The notes under the pieces: model-generated
What the model was told of the DNA's origin: nothing
The model's database searches: none
Seen by the model: the letters and a program-made list of their open reading frames with translations, nothing else
In this document: piece by piece, positions 33,336 through 44,611 of the stretch
How the letters are laid out: each line of letters starts with the position of its first letter
Position numbering within the stretch: position 1 is the stretch's first letter
Made by a program: the position numbers and the translations under genes
NCBI GenBank assembly: GCA_014843695.1
Contig: CM026387.1
Location: forward strand, 66,198,139 to 66,262,138
DNA length: 64,000 nucleotides
Reading direction: 5' to 3'
Source: Archivesica marissinica
Lineage: Eukaryota; Mollusca; Bivalvia; Venerida; Vesicomyidae

Positions 33336-34670
33336 GACTTTCATATTCTAAACACTAATCTGCTACGTTTTGGATGCGAACATTAAGGATATGATGACAA
33401 CATCAATTTTGTAGATACAAATATATTAAGCTGGCAAAGCGATTTGGAATACAATTATACCATAATTACATTCTTTAGAAATTTTCATCTCGATATGATG
33501 TCGCTTTAAATTGTTCATGTTTTGATAGCCGAACAATGTGCACGGCATTAAGATATCTGCAGATGTAGCTTCATCGCAAGCTATAATCAGCTCTACAATC
33601 TATGAGCGACAGAGTTTCATTGTGGCAATGTGTTCGTATCGTAAATAAGCAGAATACACTTCATTGCCTATGCCTGATCTCGACTAATTGCCAGGAAGTG
33701 GCAGAGTGCGCGTCTTACTTCCAATAACCAGCAAGTTCGATCATTTCTCACTTTCTAATCGAATGACGTACTCTCCTGTTTTTTATACCGAGAAAACAGA
33801 AAGAACAATGACACAAAAGCCACTTGAAAAATGTCCCGTTGTTTATAGAACACTATATTTCGTTTGGATAATGATATACTATTACATGTTTATGGATTTG
33901 TTCAATGTTTGTCTAAATATAACGTACTATCTGGATCCACGGTGAGATTCGAAAGGTTAACAGCTCATATTGGCAATCTATCCTATTGAGTGCCCCACGC
34001 GCAATCTAGCGGTTAGCAATGGTGTCTATGAAAGTCATACAATCACAAAATTACAGCTGCTTCATTAGGTGGGAACTGTTGACAAATATAGACTATAACA
34101 GATACAGTACCATAAATAGCAGTCCTGATACGCCAAAGAACAGAACAAAAAAACAGTAATTGTTGTAATTATATCGCAGCAACATGGCCGTTATCTGGGC
34201 GATTTCAAAGTACCACGGTGCTTTCACCTTTGGCGGCATATTGGCAGGCTATTTGCCGTTAGAAAAATCGACGACATCTTTTAAAGCTGGTTTGTATAGG
34301 AGCGTGTTTACATTACATGAACTTAATTACGTTACCTAAATTGTATTAATGTGTTAATGTATACATACCAGCAAAACAAATGTCTATAATGTATTGTATC
34401 GGCGTGTAGCGTGATACACCACATCTATACTAACACAACAAAGAAACTGTGCATTTTCCTTATCGGTAAAATTTATTTAATTTTAGAAAAATATAATTAT
34501 AAGTGAACTATTGGGTAAATTAGTGCAGTGTGTGAAGGATTATTTTCTTCACTCATGATAGTAATATCCATAATTCTAAAATTTGTAGCGAAAAACCAAC
34601 GCTCGATATAAACGTGCACCGTTCTTTATCGTCTCAGTGTATGTTGAAACCAACTGAATGGAGTGTTTAT
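33336..34670. other. Intergenic; one 51-codon ORF
   Basis: An ATG at about 34184 opens a 51-codon frame (MAVIWAISKYHGAFTFGG...) that I cannot identify. The 85-codon ORF at 33688-33945 has no known motif. Nothing here is supported as a gene. Confidence 0.3.
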
Positions 34671-34674
34671 ATGA

Positions 34675-35130
34675 ATATAGACTAGGACATGTCTTATGAC
34701 GTATTTTATCGGCGTGTAGCTTGGTACACTATATCTAGTTATTTACAATACTATGCTTTATATGTATAGGATATAAGCCGAAAAGATCCAATATGTACAA
34801 TATTGGACAGTGTGAGGCGCATATTTTAGATATTTGTTCCGTTTGAGGCTTACTTAAAACACACCTATATATAACAAGATCCTACTAATTAAAATTGTTA
34901 ATTTCGTTCATGTACGCGTAGGATTTAATATAATACTCTGGCCAATATTAATAATAATGGACTGCACGTACACATGTATGACGTCACGACAGTGTTTTAA
35001 TCAGAATATAGACTAGGACATACCTTATGACGTATCTTATCGGCGTGTAACTCAGTACATTATATCTAGTTATTTACTATAATATCTGTATTTATACATC
35101 AGAATATAGACTAGGACATGTCCATGATGG
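34675..35130. repeat. Direct repeats flanking a partial copy of the 36-bp-array element (copy 2)
   Basis: A block of about 90 bp containing 'gaatatagactaggacat' and 'atcggcgtgtagct' occurs at about 34672-34755 and about 35001-35090, with a third start near 35102. Between them, 34765-35000 matches the right flank of the dispersed element ('ggatataagccgaaaa', 'attaaaattgttaatttcgt', 'atgacgtcacga') but has no 36-bp array. Confidence 0.65.
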
Positions 35131-35515
35131 GTAGTATCTCTGGAGACACATTCATAATGATCATAATGCCATGTTATTATTCTGTATTATTAAGCCATTG
35201 TAGGATTGGTATACTCTTCCACTGAGTAACGTCTATTGGTTATAAACGCCTGGAATTTTCTGATAGTTCTGGCAGATTAGGTTGTTGAGTTTTCGGTATT
35301 TTATCACAGATTCTCTGTGTAAATCAGATTTATGACACTTTCTGAAGCGCAAAGCATAACAAACTGGCAAAAGCGGTCATTGTCTTCATTATCAAATCCG
35401 TTAGCTTAACGGTGTCACTGAATTGTGTAGTAAAATTAGTTGGTAAACTATTGGTAAACAAATAGTTTGTCTATGCATAGCTTACCGTTATATAGATACA
35501 TACTGACATCATAGC

Positions 35516-35773
35516 GTGTGTTTTTACGTTTATTTATCGTCGCTACCGGTTGCCCATATGAGCGACGCCTCCTAAAGAGATTAGTTATTTTAGATTTTGG
35601 AGGATAGTGCATGATACAGACAGAGAACCATTACAGAGTATCCTCTGGTTCTTTTACGTGCACGGTGTAAAGCATCGACACGAGACCTCGGTTTAACGTC
35701 CCATCTGAAAGACTGTTAATTTTATTAGGGTCAGACGGGGGATCGAACATGCTATCCCTGGATTACCAGTCTG
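35516..35773 (-). mobile_element. SINE-B copy, 5'-truncated, with target-site duplication
   Basis: Tail and body are present, and the head is cut within the anticodon arm. TGACATCATAGC at 35504-35515 and TGACACCATAGC at 35774-35785 (one mismatch) flank it. 5' truncation with a duplication fits target-primed reverse transcription. Confidence 0.87.
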
Positions 35774-35974
35774 TGACACCATAGCAAACAAACTGTGCAC
35801 TTTTATATTGAGCGTTACCTGTTAGTTACACATTTTAGAATTATAGATATTACTATCACGTGCGAAGAAACTAATCCTTCACATATTGCACGAATTTACC
35901 CAATAGTTCGAACATTTTGATACCAAATTCTAATGCAAATGCACAGTTTATGTTTATGTAAAATAAAATTAATA

Positions 35975-36325
35975 GTATTTCAGAGGGGACTCTAAACGGA
36001 GGTCTCGTGTCGGTGCTTTACACCGTGCACGTAAAATAACCAGATAAGACTCTGGAATGGGTCTCTTTCTGTATCATTGCACTATCCTCCAACATCAGCA
36101 AAGATCAGCCACACGCTATGTCTGCAATGACTATAACTATACAAGCAGTGTAGCAAAAGTAATCAACTCCCTAAACTGGCAAACACTTGAATATCTCCCT
36201 GTCATACTCTCGTCTGATTGTTTGGAGTACTATGCAGATGTAGAAATCTAAAATGACTGATCTCATCAAGAGGTGTCGCTCATATGGGCAATCGGTAGCG
36301 ACGATAAATAAGCGTAAAACACACA
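35975..36325 (+). mobile_element. SINE-B copy lacking the head, interrupted by a LINE fragment
   Basis: Body (35978-36092) and tail (36244-36318) are split by 151 foreign bases. A (CA)n tract follows the tail. Confidence 0.85.
36093..36243 (+). pseudogene. LINE reverse-transcriptase fragment inside SINE-B
   Basis: The frame reads QQRSATRYVCNDYNYTSSVA then KVINSLNWQTLE, the 'QRRAARYV...TSSV...LNW..L' block near the C-terminus of jockey/CR1-like reverse transcriptases. It is the same block as RTSSVTDMIHSLN in the LINE at 2.9 kb. It is only about 50 codons long, with no poly-A and no obvious duplication at its ends. Confidence 0.75.
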
Positions 36326-36329
36326 CACA

Positions 36330-36880
36330 CACACACACAAGGCCCCAAGGATAGTTAATGTACTCTTTGTAAATCAGCATTTAGTGGGCCCCAAGTGGGA
36401 GATTAATGTTATGGAAAATTGGGAGATATACTCAACCGTACAACTGCGAGACATCATGCAACGACATGGCATTTATACAATATATGAATTGATACATTAA
36501 AAAAACTGTTTCACAAAGTAAGAGGTAATGCACTCAACAAAAACAACTGTAAACAGTGAAAATGTGATAGCAGTCTATATTAATGTAGTAGTTGTGATAT
36601 GTCAGGTTTCGTTTGATTTAGAATACCTAACCATTCGCCGGAGTTATCGACTGGTGTTTGGTATGACTAAACTTTGAATTCGGAATATGTGTAAATGTTG
36701 GTGAAAACAAAAGTAAAAATGTGTAGTTTTATTCATGGGCATATTGCTCTCCATTGGTCACAAACAACTGTACTCGTATCATAGAGTGTATCTGGTCCAG
36801 TCATTGGGACTACCCCCACCCCACCAACCTACGACGCTCCCGCTACATCGGTGACATTCTACCCAGAATAGGCACAATGT
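36330..36880. other. Intergenic, nothing recognised
   Basis: AT-rich sequence with no coding or repeat pattern. Confidence 0.35.
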
Positions 36881-36884
36881 TGCA

Positions 36885-37395
36885 CCATATTTTACATATT
36901 GGATAGTTTTTGGCTTATACAATTGACATGTGAAGTTTTATCGGTACAGCCCAACATATGAATACACATAGTTATATACTACAGGACATAGAAAACGTAC
37001 ATCTGCATTATATACTAGAGGACATATAAAACGCACACCTACATAATATACTACAGGATATATAAAACGCACATCTGCATTATATACTAGAGGACATAGA
37101 AAACGTACATCTGCATTATATACTAGAGGACATATAAAACGCACATCTGCATTATATACTAGAGGACATAGAAAACGTACACCTACATTATATACTAGAT
37201 GACATAGAAAACGCACATCTGCATTATATACTAGAGGACATAGAAAACGTACACCTACATTATATACTAGATGACATAGAAAACGCACATCTACATTATA
37301 TACTAGAGGACTGTGTGAGGCGCTTAGACAGTACCAATATTTAACATATTGGATCCGTTTGAGGCTTATATCTTACTTAAAGCACACACAAGTAT
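36885..37395. mobile_element. Dispersed 36-bp-array element, copy 3, internally inverted
   Basis: 36885-37311 holds the left hairpin arm, the flank and about 9 units of the 36-bp array (36973-37311), all in reverse orientation relative to copy 1. From 37309 the sequence continues in forward orientation with 'ggactgtgtgaggcgc', the right hairpin arm and 'gaggcttatatcttactt'. The join is at a shared 'ggac'. Confidence 0.75.
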
Positions 37396-37676
37396 AGATC
37401 AGAGAACAGGAGCGGTGTATTTCAATATGTAATTGGTAGATGATGAACTATTGTACACTCAGATCAGATCCTGTCGATACGTGACGATGGTTCACCCACT
37501 AAACAACTACATATCAATTAATCCAACCATATCGAGACTTATCAGGTACAAGATAACTTAGTTGATTCCCTAGATAATTATGAATTACTTTGAAAATCAC
37601 AAAGTGGTTTTAGGAAACATCATGTGAAACCAGCCGTTTGCTTCCTTGGCAGATAAAAGATGGAAATAACTGCAAG

Positions 37677-37980
37677 AAGACGGATCTGTAGTCCAGTGGT
37701 AACACGCTGGACTGGTAATCCAGGGATCGCAGGTTCGATCCCCCGTCTGACCCTAATAAAATTAACAGTCTTTCAGATGGGACGTTAAACCGAGGTCTCG
37801 TGTCGGTGCTTTACACCGTGCACGTAAAAGAACCAGAGGAGATTCTGGAATGGGTCTCTGTCTGTATCATGCACTATCCTCCAAAATCTAAAATAACTAA
37901 TCTCTGCAGGAGGCGTCGCTCATATGGGCAACCGGTAGCGACGATAAATAAACGTAAACTAAAAAAAATAAAAAATAAAA
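37677..37980 (+). mobile_element. SINE-B copy, full length, with A-rich end
   Basis: The best-preserved head. The acceptor-like ends GACGG and CCGTC pair, and box A and box B are intact. It ends in an A-rich (taaaaaa-type) run directly followed by LINE sequence. Confidence 0.92.
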
Positions 37981-38105
37981 AAAGAAGCCTTTGATCTGAT
38001 TGATCATGAAAGTTTTCTTAGAAACCTCAAATGATACGAATAAAGTATGGTCTTGGGATTTAAATAATTTGTCAAAATTACCAAAGAAATAGATCATTTA
38101 AAATA
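37981..38105 (+). pseudogene. LINE reverse-transcriptase motif-A fragment
   Basis: Reads KEAFDLIDHESFLRNLK, the motif-A block (FD..DH..LL..L) of LINE reverse transcriptases, then meets stops and a frame change. It is cut off by the 21-bp array at 38117. Confidence 0.65.
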
Positions 38106-38116
38106 GTATGCAAAAT

Positions 38117-40223
38117 ATGGAGAGTATGGCTCGATAGATGGAGAGTATGGCTCGATAGATGGAGAGTATGGCTCGATAGATGGAGAGTATGGCTCGATAG
38201 ATGGAGAGTATGGCTCGATAGATGGAGAGTATGGCTCGATAGATGGAGAGTATGGCTCGATAGATGGAGAGTATGGCTCGATAGATGGAGAGTATGGCTC
38301 GATAGATGGAGAGTATGGCTCGATAGATGGAGAGTATGGCTCGATAGATGGAGAGTATGGCTCGATAGATGGAGAGTATGGCTCGATAGATGGAGAGTAT
38401 GGCTCGATAGATGGAGAGTATGGCTCGATAGATGGAGAGTATGGCTCGATAGATGGAGAGTATGGCTCGATAGATGGAGAGTATGGCTCGATAGATGGAG
38501 AGTATGGCTCGATAGATGGAGAGTATGGCTCGATAGATGGGAGTATGGCTCGATAGATGGAGAGTATGGCTCGATAGATGGAGAGTATGGCTCGATAGAT
38601 GGAGAGTATGGCTCGATAGATGGAGAGTATGGCTCGATAGATGGAGAGTATGGCTCGATAGATGGAGAGTATGGCTCGATAGATGGAGAGTATGGCTGGA
38701 TAGATGGAGAGTATGGCTGGATAGATGGAGAGTATGGCTCGATAGATGGAGAGTATGGCTCGATAGATGGAGAGTATGGCTCGATAGATGGAGAGTATGG
38801 CTCGATAGATGGAGAGTATGGCTCGATAGATGGAGAGTATGGCTCGATAGATGGAGAGTATGGCTCGATAGATGGAGAGTATGGCTCGATAGATGGAGAG
38901 TATGGCTCGATAGATGGAGAGTATGGCTGGATAGATGGAGAGTATGGCTGGATAGATGGAGAGTATGGCTCGATAGATGGAGAGTATGGCTGGATAGATG
39001 GAGAGTATTGCTGGATAGATGGAGAGTATTGCTGGATAGATGGAGAGTATGGCTCGATAGATGGAGAGTATGGCTCGATAGATGGAGAGTATGGCTCGAT
39101 AGATGGAGAGTATGGCTCGATAGATGGAGAGTATGGCTCGATAGATGGAGAGTATGGCTCGATAGATGGAGAGTATGGCTCGATAGATGGAGAGTATGGC
39201 TCGATAGATGGAGAGTATGGCTCGATAGATGGAGAGTATGGCTCGATAGATGGAGAGTATGGCTCGATAGATGGAGAGTATGGCTCGATAGATGGAGAGT
39301 ATGGCTCGATAGATGGAGAGTATGGCTCGATAGATGGAGAGTATGGCTCGATAGATGGAGAGTATGCTCGATAGATGGAGAGTATGGCTCGATAGATGGG
39401 AGTATGGCTCGATAGATGGAGAGTATGGCTCGATAGATGGAGAGTATGGCTGGATAGATGGAGAGTATGGCTCGATAGATGGAGAGTATGGCTCGATAGA
39501 TGGAGAGTATGGCTCGATAGATGGAGAGTATGGCTCGATAGATGGAGAGTATGGCTCGATAGATGGAGAGTATGGCTCGATAGATGGAGAGTATGGCTCG
39601 ATAGATGGAGAGTATGGCTCGATAGATGGAGAGTATGGCTCGATAGATGGAGAGTATGGCTCGATAGATGAGAGTATGGCTCGATAGATGGAGAGTATGG
39701 CTCGATAGATGGAGAGTATGGCTCGATAGATGGAGAGTATGGCTCGATAGATGGAGAGTATGGCTCGATAGATGGAGAGTATGGCTCGATAGATGGAGAG
39801 TATGGCTGGCGATAGATGGAGAGTATGGCTCGATAGATGGAGAGTATGGCTCGATAGATGGAGAGTATGGCTCGATAGATGGAGAGTATGGCTCGATAGA
39901 TGGAGAGTATGGCTCGATAGATGGAGAGTATGGGGGGAGCTCGATAGATGGAGAGTATGGCTGGATAGATGGAGAGTATGGCTCGATAGATGGAGAGTAT
40001 GGCTCGATATATGGAGAGTATGGCTCGATAGATGGAGAGTATGGCTCGATAGATGGAGAGTATGGCTCGATAGATGGAGAGTATGGCTCGATAGATGGAG
40101 AGTATGGCTCGATAGATGGAGAGTATGGCTCGATAGATGGACAGTATGGCTCGATAGATGGAGAGTATGGCTCGATAGATGGAGAGTATGGCTCGATAGA
40201 TGGAGAGTATGGCTCGATAGATG
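38117..40223. repeat. Minisatellite, 21-bp unit, about 100 copies
   Basis: Unit 'atggagagtatggctcgatag'. Common variants have 'ggctggatag'. A few 1-2-base indels (about 38540, 39365, 39398, 39670, 39809) and a 'ggggggagc' disruption at about 39930 shift the frame. Frames of up to 837 codons on the minus strand and 292 on the plus strand are heptapeptide artefacts of this array. Confidence 0.98.
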
Positions 40224-40225
40224 CC

Positions 40226-40560
40226 CTGGAAGAGAGTTGTTTCCGCCACTTCGTCGTGGTACATTTTTACACTTAGACTTAAGACAGGTAGACACATTGG
40301 GGATGATCTCCTGAACAAAGAATATGAAATCTTTGCAACTATCAGATGGTTGAAAATGAAACGAACTTCCTCGTAAGTTGGTCTTTGTATAACTCCATTA
40401 GAAGCTATACATTTAATGATACCCGTACTTGTAAATAGTTCCTTAATCTCACTGGGCGAACACTTTCTTAACCAATGACAACCAAGATACAGACAAGACA
40501 CGTTTCTAAATATGTTGTTAAGGCCTATTTGAAAAGAAGAGAAGCACTGTACAATGAATG
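40226..40560 (-). CDS. Unidentified non-repetitive ORF fragment, possible exon
   Basis: About 105 codons of non-repeat sequence on the minus strand. The strand shows a good acceptor 'ttctcttcttttcaaatag' at about 40523-40541, followed by an open frame with LYLGCHWLRKCSPSEIKELF, IIKCIASNGVIQRPTYEEV and FNHLIVAKISYSLF, up to the 21-bp array. The composition looks protein-like (mixed hydrophobic and charged residues, Cys-rich start), unlike the flanking repeats. I do not recognise a family. The 3' limit, whether donor or stop, is lost in the array. It could be an exon, a pseudogene piece or part of a transposon. Confidence 0.35.
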
Positions 40561-41297
40561 TATTATATACTAGAGGACATAGAAAACGCACACTTCAGAT
40601 AAGTTTGTTCTTACATGAAAAACAATAACGATATAAATACATAGTTTTAAATATTTTGGAATATTTTTAGTTGTTCAGTTTGTGTTTTGTAATAAAGATG
40701 TGATATATCTTTGATGGAATCCTTCTTATTTCGTTTTCATGTCATAATAATCATATAATGTAGGTGTGCGTTTTCTATGTCCTCTAGTATATAATGTAGG
40801 TGTGCGTTTTCTATGTCCTCTAGTATATAATGTAGGTGTGCGTTTTCTATGTCCTCTAGTATATAATGTAGGTGTGCGTTTTCTATGTCCTCTAGTATAT
40901 AATGTAGGTGTGCGTTTTCTATGTCCTCTAGTATATAATGTAGGTGTGCGTTTTCTATGTCCTCTAGTATATAATGTAGGTGTGCGTTTTCTATGTCCTC
41001 TGGTATATAATGTACCCTGTTCTTAACCTGTTTTTAACCAACCTAACATCATTCTTTTATCATCTTTTATTTCATTTCTTACTAACATTCTTGTCAGTTG
41101 ACGCGCGTCAAAGTCTAAGGTCCCCATCAGGGGTTTGACTAATAGGAAGATAGATGTATGTGTGCGTTTTCTATGTCCTCTAGTATATAATGTAGGTGTG
41201 CGTTTTCTATGTCCTCTAGTATATAATGTATGTGTGCGTTTTCTATGTCCTCTAGTATATAATGTAGGTGTGCGTTTTCTATGTCATCTAGTATATC
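40560..41297 (+). mobile_element. Dispersed 36-bp-array element, copy 4
   Basis: Same order as copy 1: one inverted unit (40560-40592), a conserved left flank (40588-40759), then the array in two blocks, 40760-41013 (7 units) and 41154-41296 (4 units). A 140-bp non-repeat insert separates the blocks (41014-41153, containing 'gacgcgcgtcaaagtc'). The right flank with the hairpin is missing. Confidence 0.75.
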
Positions 41298-41675
41298 ATT
41301 AAACGAAATGGCGGTTAATATCCGTTAATTTAAAAATAAGTTATGATGTGTTTATTGTTCATTTTGTGTCGGCGTTATCAATGGTATCGATATTACTTGA
41401 CATTAACCATCCAATGTTTAAATATATTCATTGAACTTGCCAATATGGGCACTCGATATATGTAAATATAAAGCTGTAATCTAATATTCACGTTCGTCTC
41501 GTTCGCCATACAACAAATTGCAATAACATACAATGATCCTCGTCTTCAATTTGAATATGTTCACTCGTTTCTGTGCAGATGCAAATAATTCACTTAGAAT
41601 CATTGCAAAATGATGAAAACACATGCCAAGCATAATTGTGTGACTGATGTAAGATATTCATTGCTGCAGACTGAC
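41298..41675. other. Intergenic, nothing recognised
   Basis: AT-rich spacer with no pattern seen. Confidence 0.35.
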
Positions 41676-41677
41676 TA

Positions 41678-41894
41678 ATACGTTTATTTAAAGTCGCCAC
41701 CGCATAAGTGCATTGGCGACTGAGATTTCTAAGAAGATTAAAATACCCATCATCTAAAAGTGATGGATTTGCCTATCGTAATTATTATAACTAGATGCTT
41801 AGTGGGCTATGAGGGCTGCTGTAATCTCAGTGTGTGTTCGGTTTTCATATCTCCGACTGTCGCTCACACACAGATTTATGCCAGCGACAGTCGG
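41678..41894 (-). mobile_element. Possible further SINE-like element with hairpin tail
   Basis: 'acgtttatttaaagtcgcca' at about 41680-41699 mirrors the SINE-A/B tail. GTCGCCA (41693-41699) pairs with TGGCGAC (41714-41720). At the other end CCGACTGTCGCT (41853-41864) pairs perfectly with AGCGACAGTCGG (41883-41894). No tRNA-like boxes are clear. Confidence 0.4.
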
Positions 41895-42459
41895 GGGTAG
41901 ACCGGTGAATACAATACCCGGTACATGTATACTTCTAAGATGTCTAAGACTGCATATATAAATATATGTTTACCATTTCTACTACGGTTATGTAACGATA
42001 CTATCTTGTTACATGTGCAGTGTCGCATTATACTATAATACTGTGATCGACATGCCACAAGACAATAATGTCTTGCACCCATATCACCCATATCCATCCA
42101 GCATCCGACATTTCGCATTAAAATTACAGGTATGTACTAAAATACTTTTAGTCAAGACTACGACGTTTAACATATGTGTACTATGAAGATTAAGACCACG
42201 CTGCCGTGTCCCTGGTTACATTTCTTATGTTATGTTAGTTATGTACAATTAAGCCAACATTAAGTCCAGCATCTGACCGGTAATAAAAGCATACATGCTA
42301 ACGTGTGACTGGCTACAGTACACTGCAAGTACTTGTCATTTGTATTGGTTGAGTGGCTTGGTTCAGAACAAATCGATGCAGTTATTTCCAGCTTTTACCA
42401 AAGGGTGGTTTCACATGATGTTTCCTAAATCCACTTGTGACTTTCAAAGTCATTCATAA
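41895..42459. other. Intergenic, nothing recognised
   Basis: An 80-codon minus-strand ORF (41876-42118) shows no domain. Confidence 0.35.
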
Positions 42460-42711
42460 TTAGCGATTAGCGTAGTGGTTAGCGTGCTCGTTTCTTACCA
42501 ATGCAACCCGGGTTCGATCCTCGGACCGGGAAGTATGTGAGATGGTACCGTGGTCGCCAGGTCGGATAGGTTGGTTTTCTCCGGGTACTCCGGTTAACAC
42601 CCACACGAATGACCACGTTTACGCTTTCATCTGCGCCAACGAGAATGATTAATATAAGTTGATAAAACTTTCTTCGCAATCGTTGTAAAATAAATAACGT
42701 TTATACTTTAA
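42460..42711 (+). mobile_element. SINE-D copy, full length
   Basis: Box A 'gattagcgtagtggtta' and box B 'gggttcgatcc' are both present, and the tail ends 'gtaaaataaataacg'. Confidence 0.88.
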
Positions 42712-42849
42712 ACTCGCTGTTGCGTTGTTGTCTCGACGGCATTGTTTGAACTGTACACATCAGGAAATATACAAAACTTCAATTTTAGAACATTGCTTAT
42801 TATATCATGCATAGATACAGCGACCCGTTTCATACCACAGGGCGAGGTC

Positions 42850-43494
42850 AGCTAACCCAATACAGTTAACCCAATACAGCTAACCTAATATAGCTAACCC
42901 ATACAGCTAACCCATACAGCTAACTCAATATAGCTAACCTAACCCATACAGCTAACCCAATACAGCTAACCCACACAGCTAACCCATACAGCTAACCCAT
43001 ACAGCTAACCCATACAGCTAACCCAATACAGCTAACCCAATACAGCTAACCCACACAGCTAACCCATACAGCTAACCCAATACAGCTAACCCAATACAGC
43101 TAACCCACACAGCTAACCCAATACAACTAACCCAATACAACTAACCCATACAGCTAACCCACACAGCTAATCCATACAGCTAACCCAATACAGCTAACCC
43201 ACACAGCTAACCCAACACAACTAACCCATACAGCTAACCCATACAGCTAACCCAATACAGCTAACCCAATACAACTAACCCATACAGCTAACCCATACAG
43301 CTAACCCATACAGCTAACCCATACAGCTAACCCATACAGCTAGCCCATACAGCTAACCCAATACAGCTAACCCACACAACTAACCCAATACAACTAACCC
43401 AATACAGCTAACCCATACAACTAACGCACACAGCTAACCCATACTGCTAACCCAATACAGCTAACCCATACAGCTAACCCAATACAGCTAACCC
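42850..43494. repeat. Minisatellite, mixed 13/14-bp units with CTAACCC core, about 48 copies
   Basis: Units 'ctaacccatacag' (13) and 'ctaacccaatacag' (14) alternate irregularly, with 'cacacag' and 'caactaac' variants. The CTAACCC core equals the C-rich strand of the animal telomere repeat, but the array as a whole is not telomeric. Confidence 0.95.
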
Positions 43495-43618
43495 TTTGTT
43501 ATCACGGAAAGCTCAAAATGCATCTGTATAATTATTGTAGGTCATGACATTCAATCATCATGCCGACTGCCGTTACATGTTGGTGCGAGTTTGGACAACA
43601 CCGTAGTACTGTAATGTA

Positions 43619-43850
43619 GTGGAAGTCGTGATAGCGCAGTGGTAGCGCGTTCGTTTCAGATATGAAAGGACCGGAGTTTGAGTACTGCTAGAGCCGTCCG
43701 AGTGTGTCCTTAGACAAGGCATTTACATTCCACGTTGTCTCTTCTTTCTCCATCGTGGCGATGAATTCCATCAGGAATGAGGTCTCGAGAGTGATTAATA
43801 TACATTTAAGAACTTGTTTCGTAATCGAGCTAAAATATATTTGTATAAAC
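43619..43850 (+). mobile_element. SINE-C copy
   Basis: Full length but more diverged. Box B reads 'gagtttgagtactgc', so internal transcription is probably lost. Confidence 0.85.
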
Positions 43851-44402
43851 GATCACCTATATATGTATATATTTATTCTTTATTAAATATCACAACATGG
43901 CAACCGTTGAATATGTGGACATCCGTGAGAAGTGTTTTAGCTGTTGCGGCGAGTACGGGATGCATGTGTACATTGAAAGATCAATCCAAAGGACTTATTT
44001 GTAGCATTTAATATCTGAGTCTACAATCAAAATGCTCCTTTGTACATAGCATTAATTGTCTGGTACGAGGCTTAAATGTAGTCATTTGTTATTTTCCAAT
44101 CGAACAATTCTAAAGATTTTCACCGAGACACCGGACTAATTGCAGTATATATAGATTTACACTTGAATGTCAGACATTTTATCATAACAAAAGCACACTG
44201 AACTGATGTAAGATTCCATACAAGTGACAGCCAATTAATAATAGTTCAACAATAGTTCCAAGATAACAAGAATCATTCCATCCATATTTTTGAAAAGATC
44301 ATCGAGGTTTCATCACTATCTTACGCTACGGCCGCTGAATTGGAAATTGTGTTCATACATTAACCTTTTTGTTGAGCATCATTCGAAATACTCGTAACGT
44401 TG
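43851..44402. other. Intergenic, nothing recognised
   Basis: AT-rich spacer between two SINE-C copies in the same orientation. Confidence 0.35.
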
Positions 44403-44611
44403 ATGGGAAGTCGTGGTAGCGCAGTGGTAGCGCATTCGTTTCATGTGCGAAAGGCCTGGAATTCGAGCCCCGCTGGAGCCGTTACGATTGTGCCCTTAGG
44501 CAAGGCATTTAAATTACACGTTGCCTCTTCTCTCTCCCTCGTCTCGAGAGTGATTACTATAAGTTGTAAGAACTTGTTTCACAATCGAGCTAAAAATAAA
44601 TTTGTATAAAC
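44403..44611 (+). mobile_element. SINE-C copy with body deletion
   Basis: Head and tail are intact. About 30 bases of the body ('gtggcgatggattcca' region) are missing. Confidence 0.87.

Noticed and set aside
34184..34339. 51-codon ORF starting MAVIWAISKYHG
   Set aside because: Reasonable start context but no recognisable family, no splice support, and too short to separate from chance.
37690..37760. Genuine tRNA-Thr gene
   Set aside because: The head folds like a tRNA, but it is one of about ten copies all followed by the same SINE body and tail.
38078..40591. 837- and 733-codon frames on the minus strand
   Set aside because: Heptapeptide read-outs of the 21-bp array. Only the non-repeat start (40226-40560) is kept as a possible exon.
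42850..43494. True telomere array
   Set aside because: Only the CTAACCC core matches; the unit is 13/14 bp with a constant 'atacag' part.
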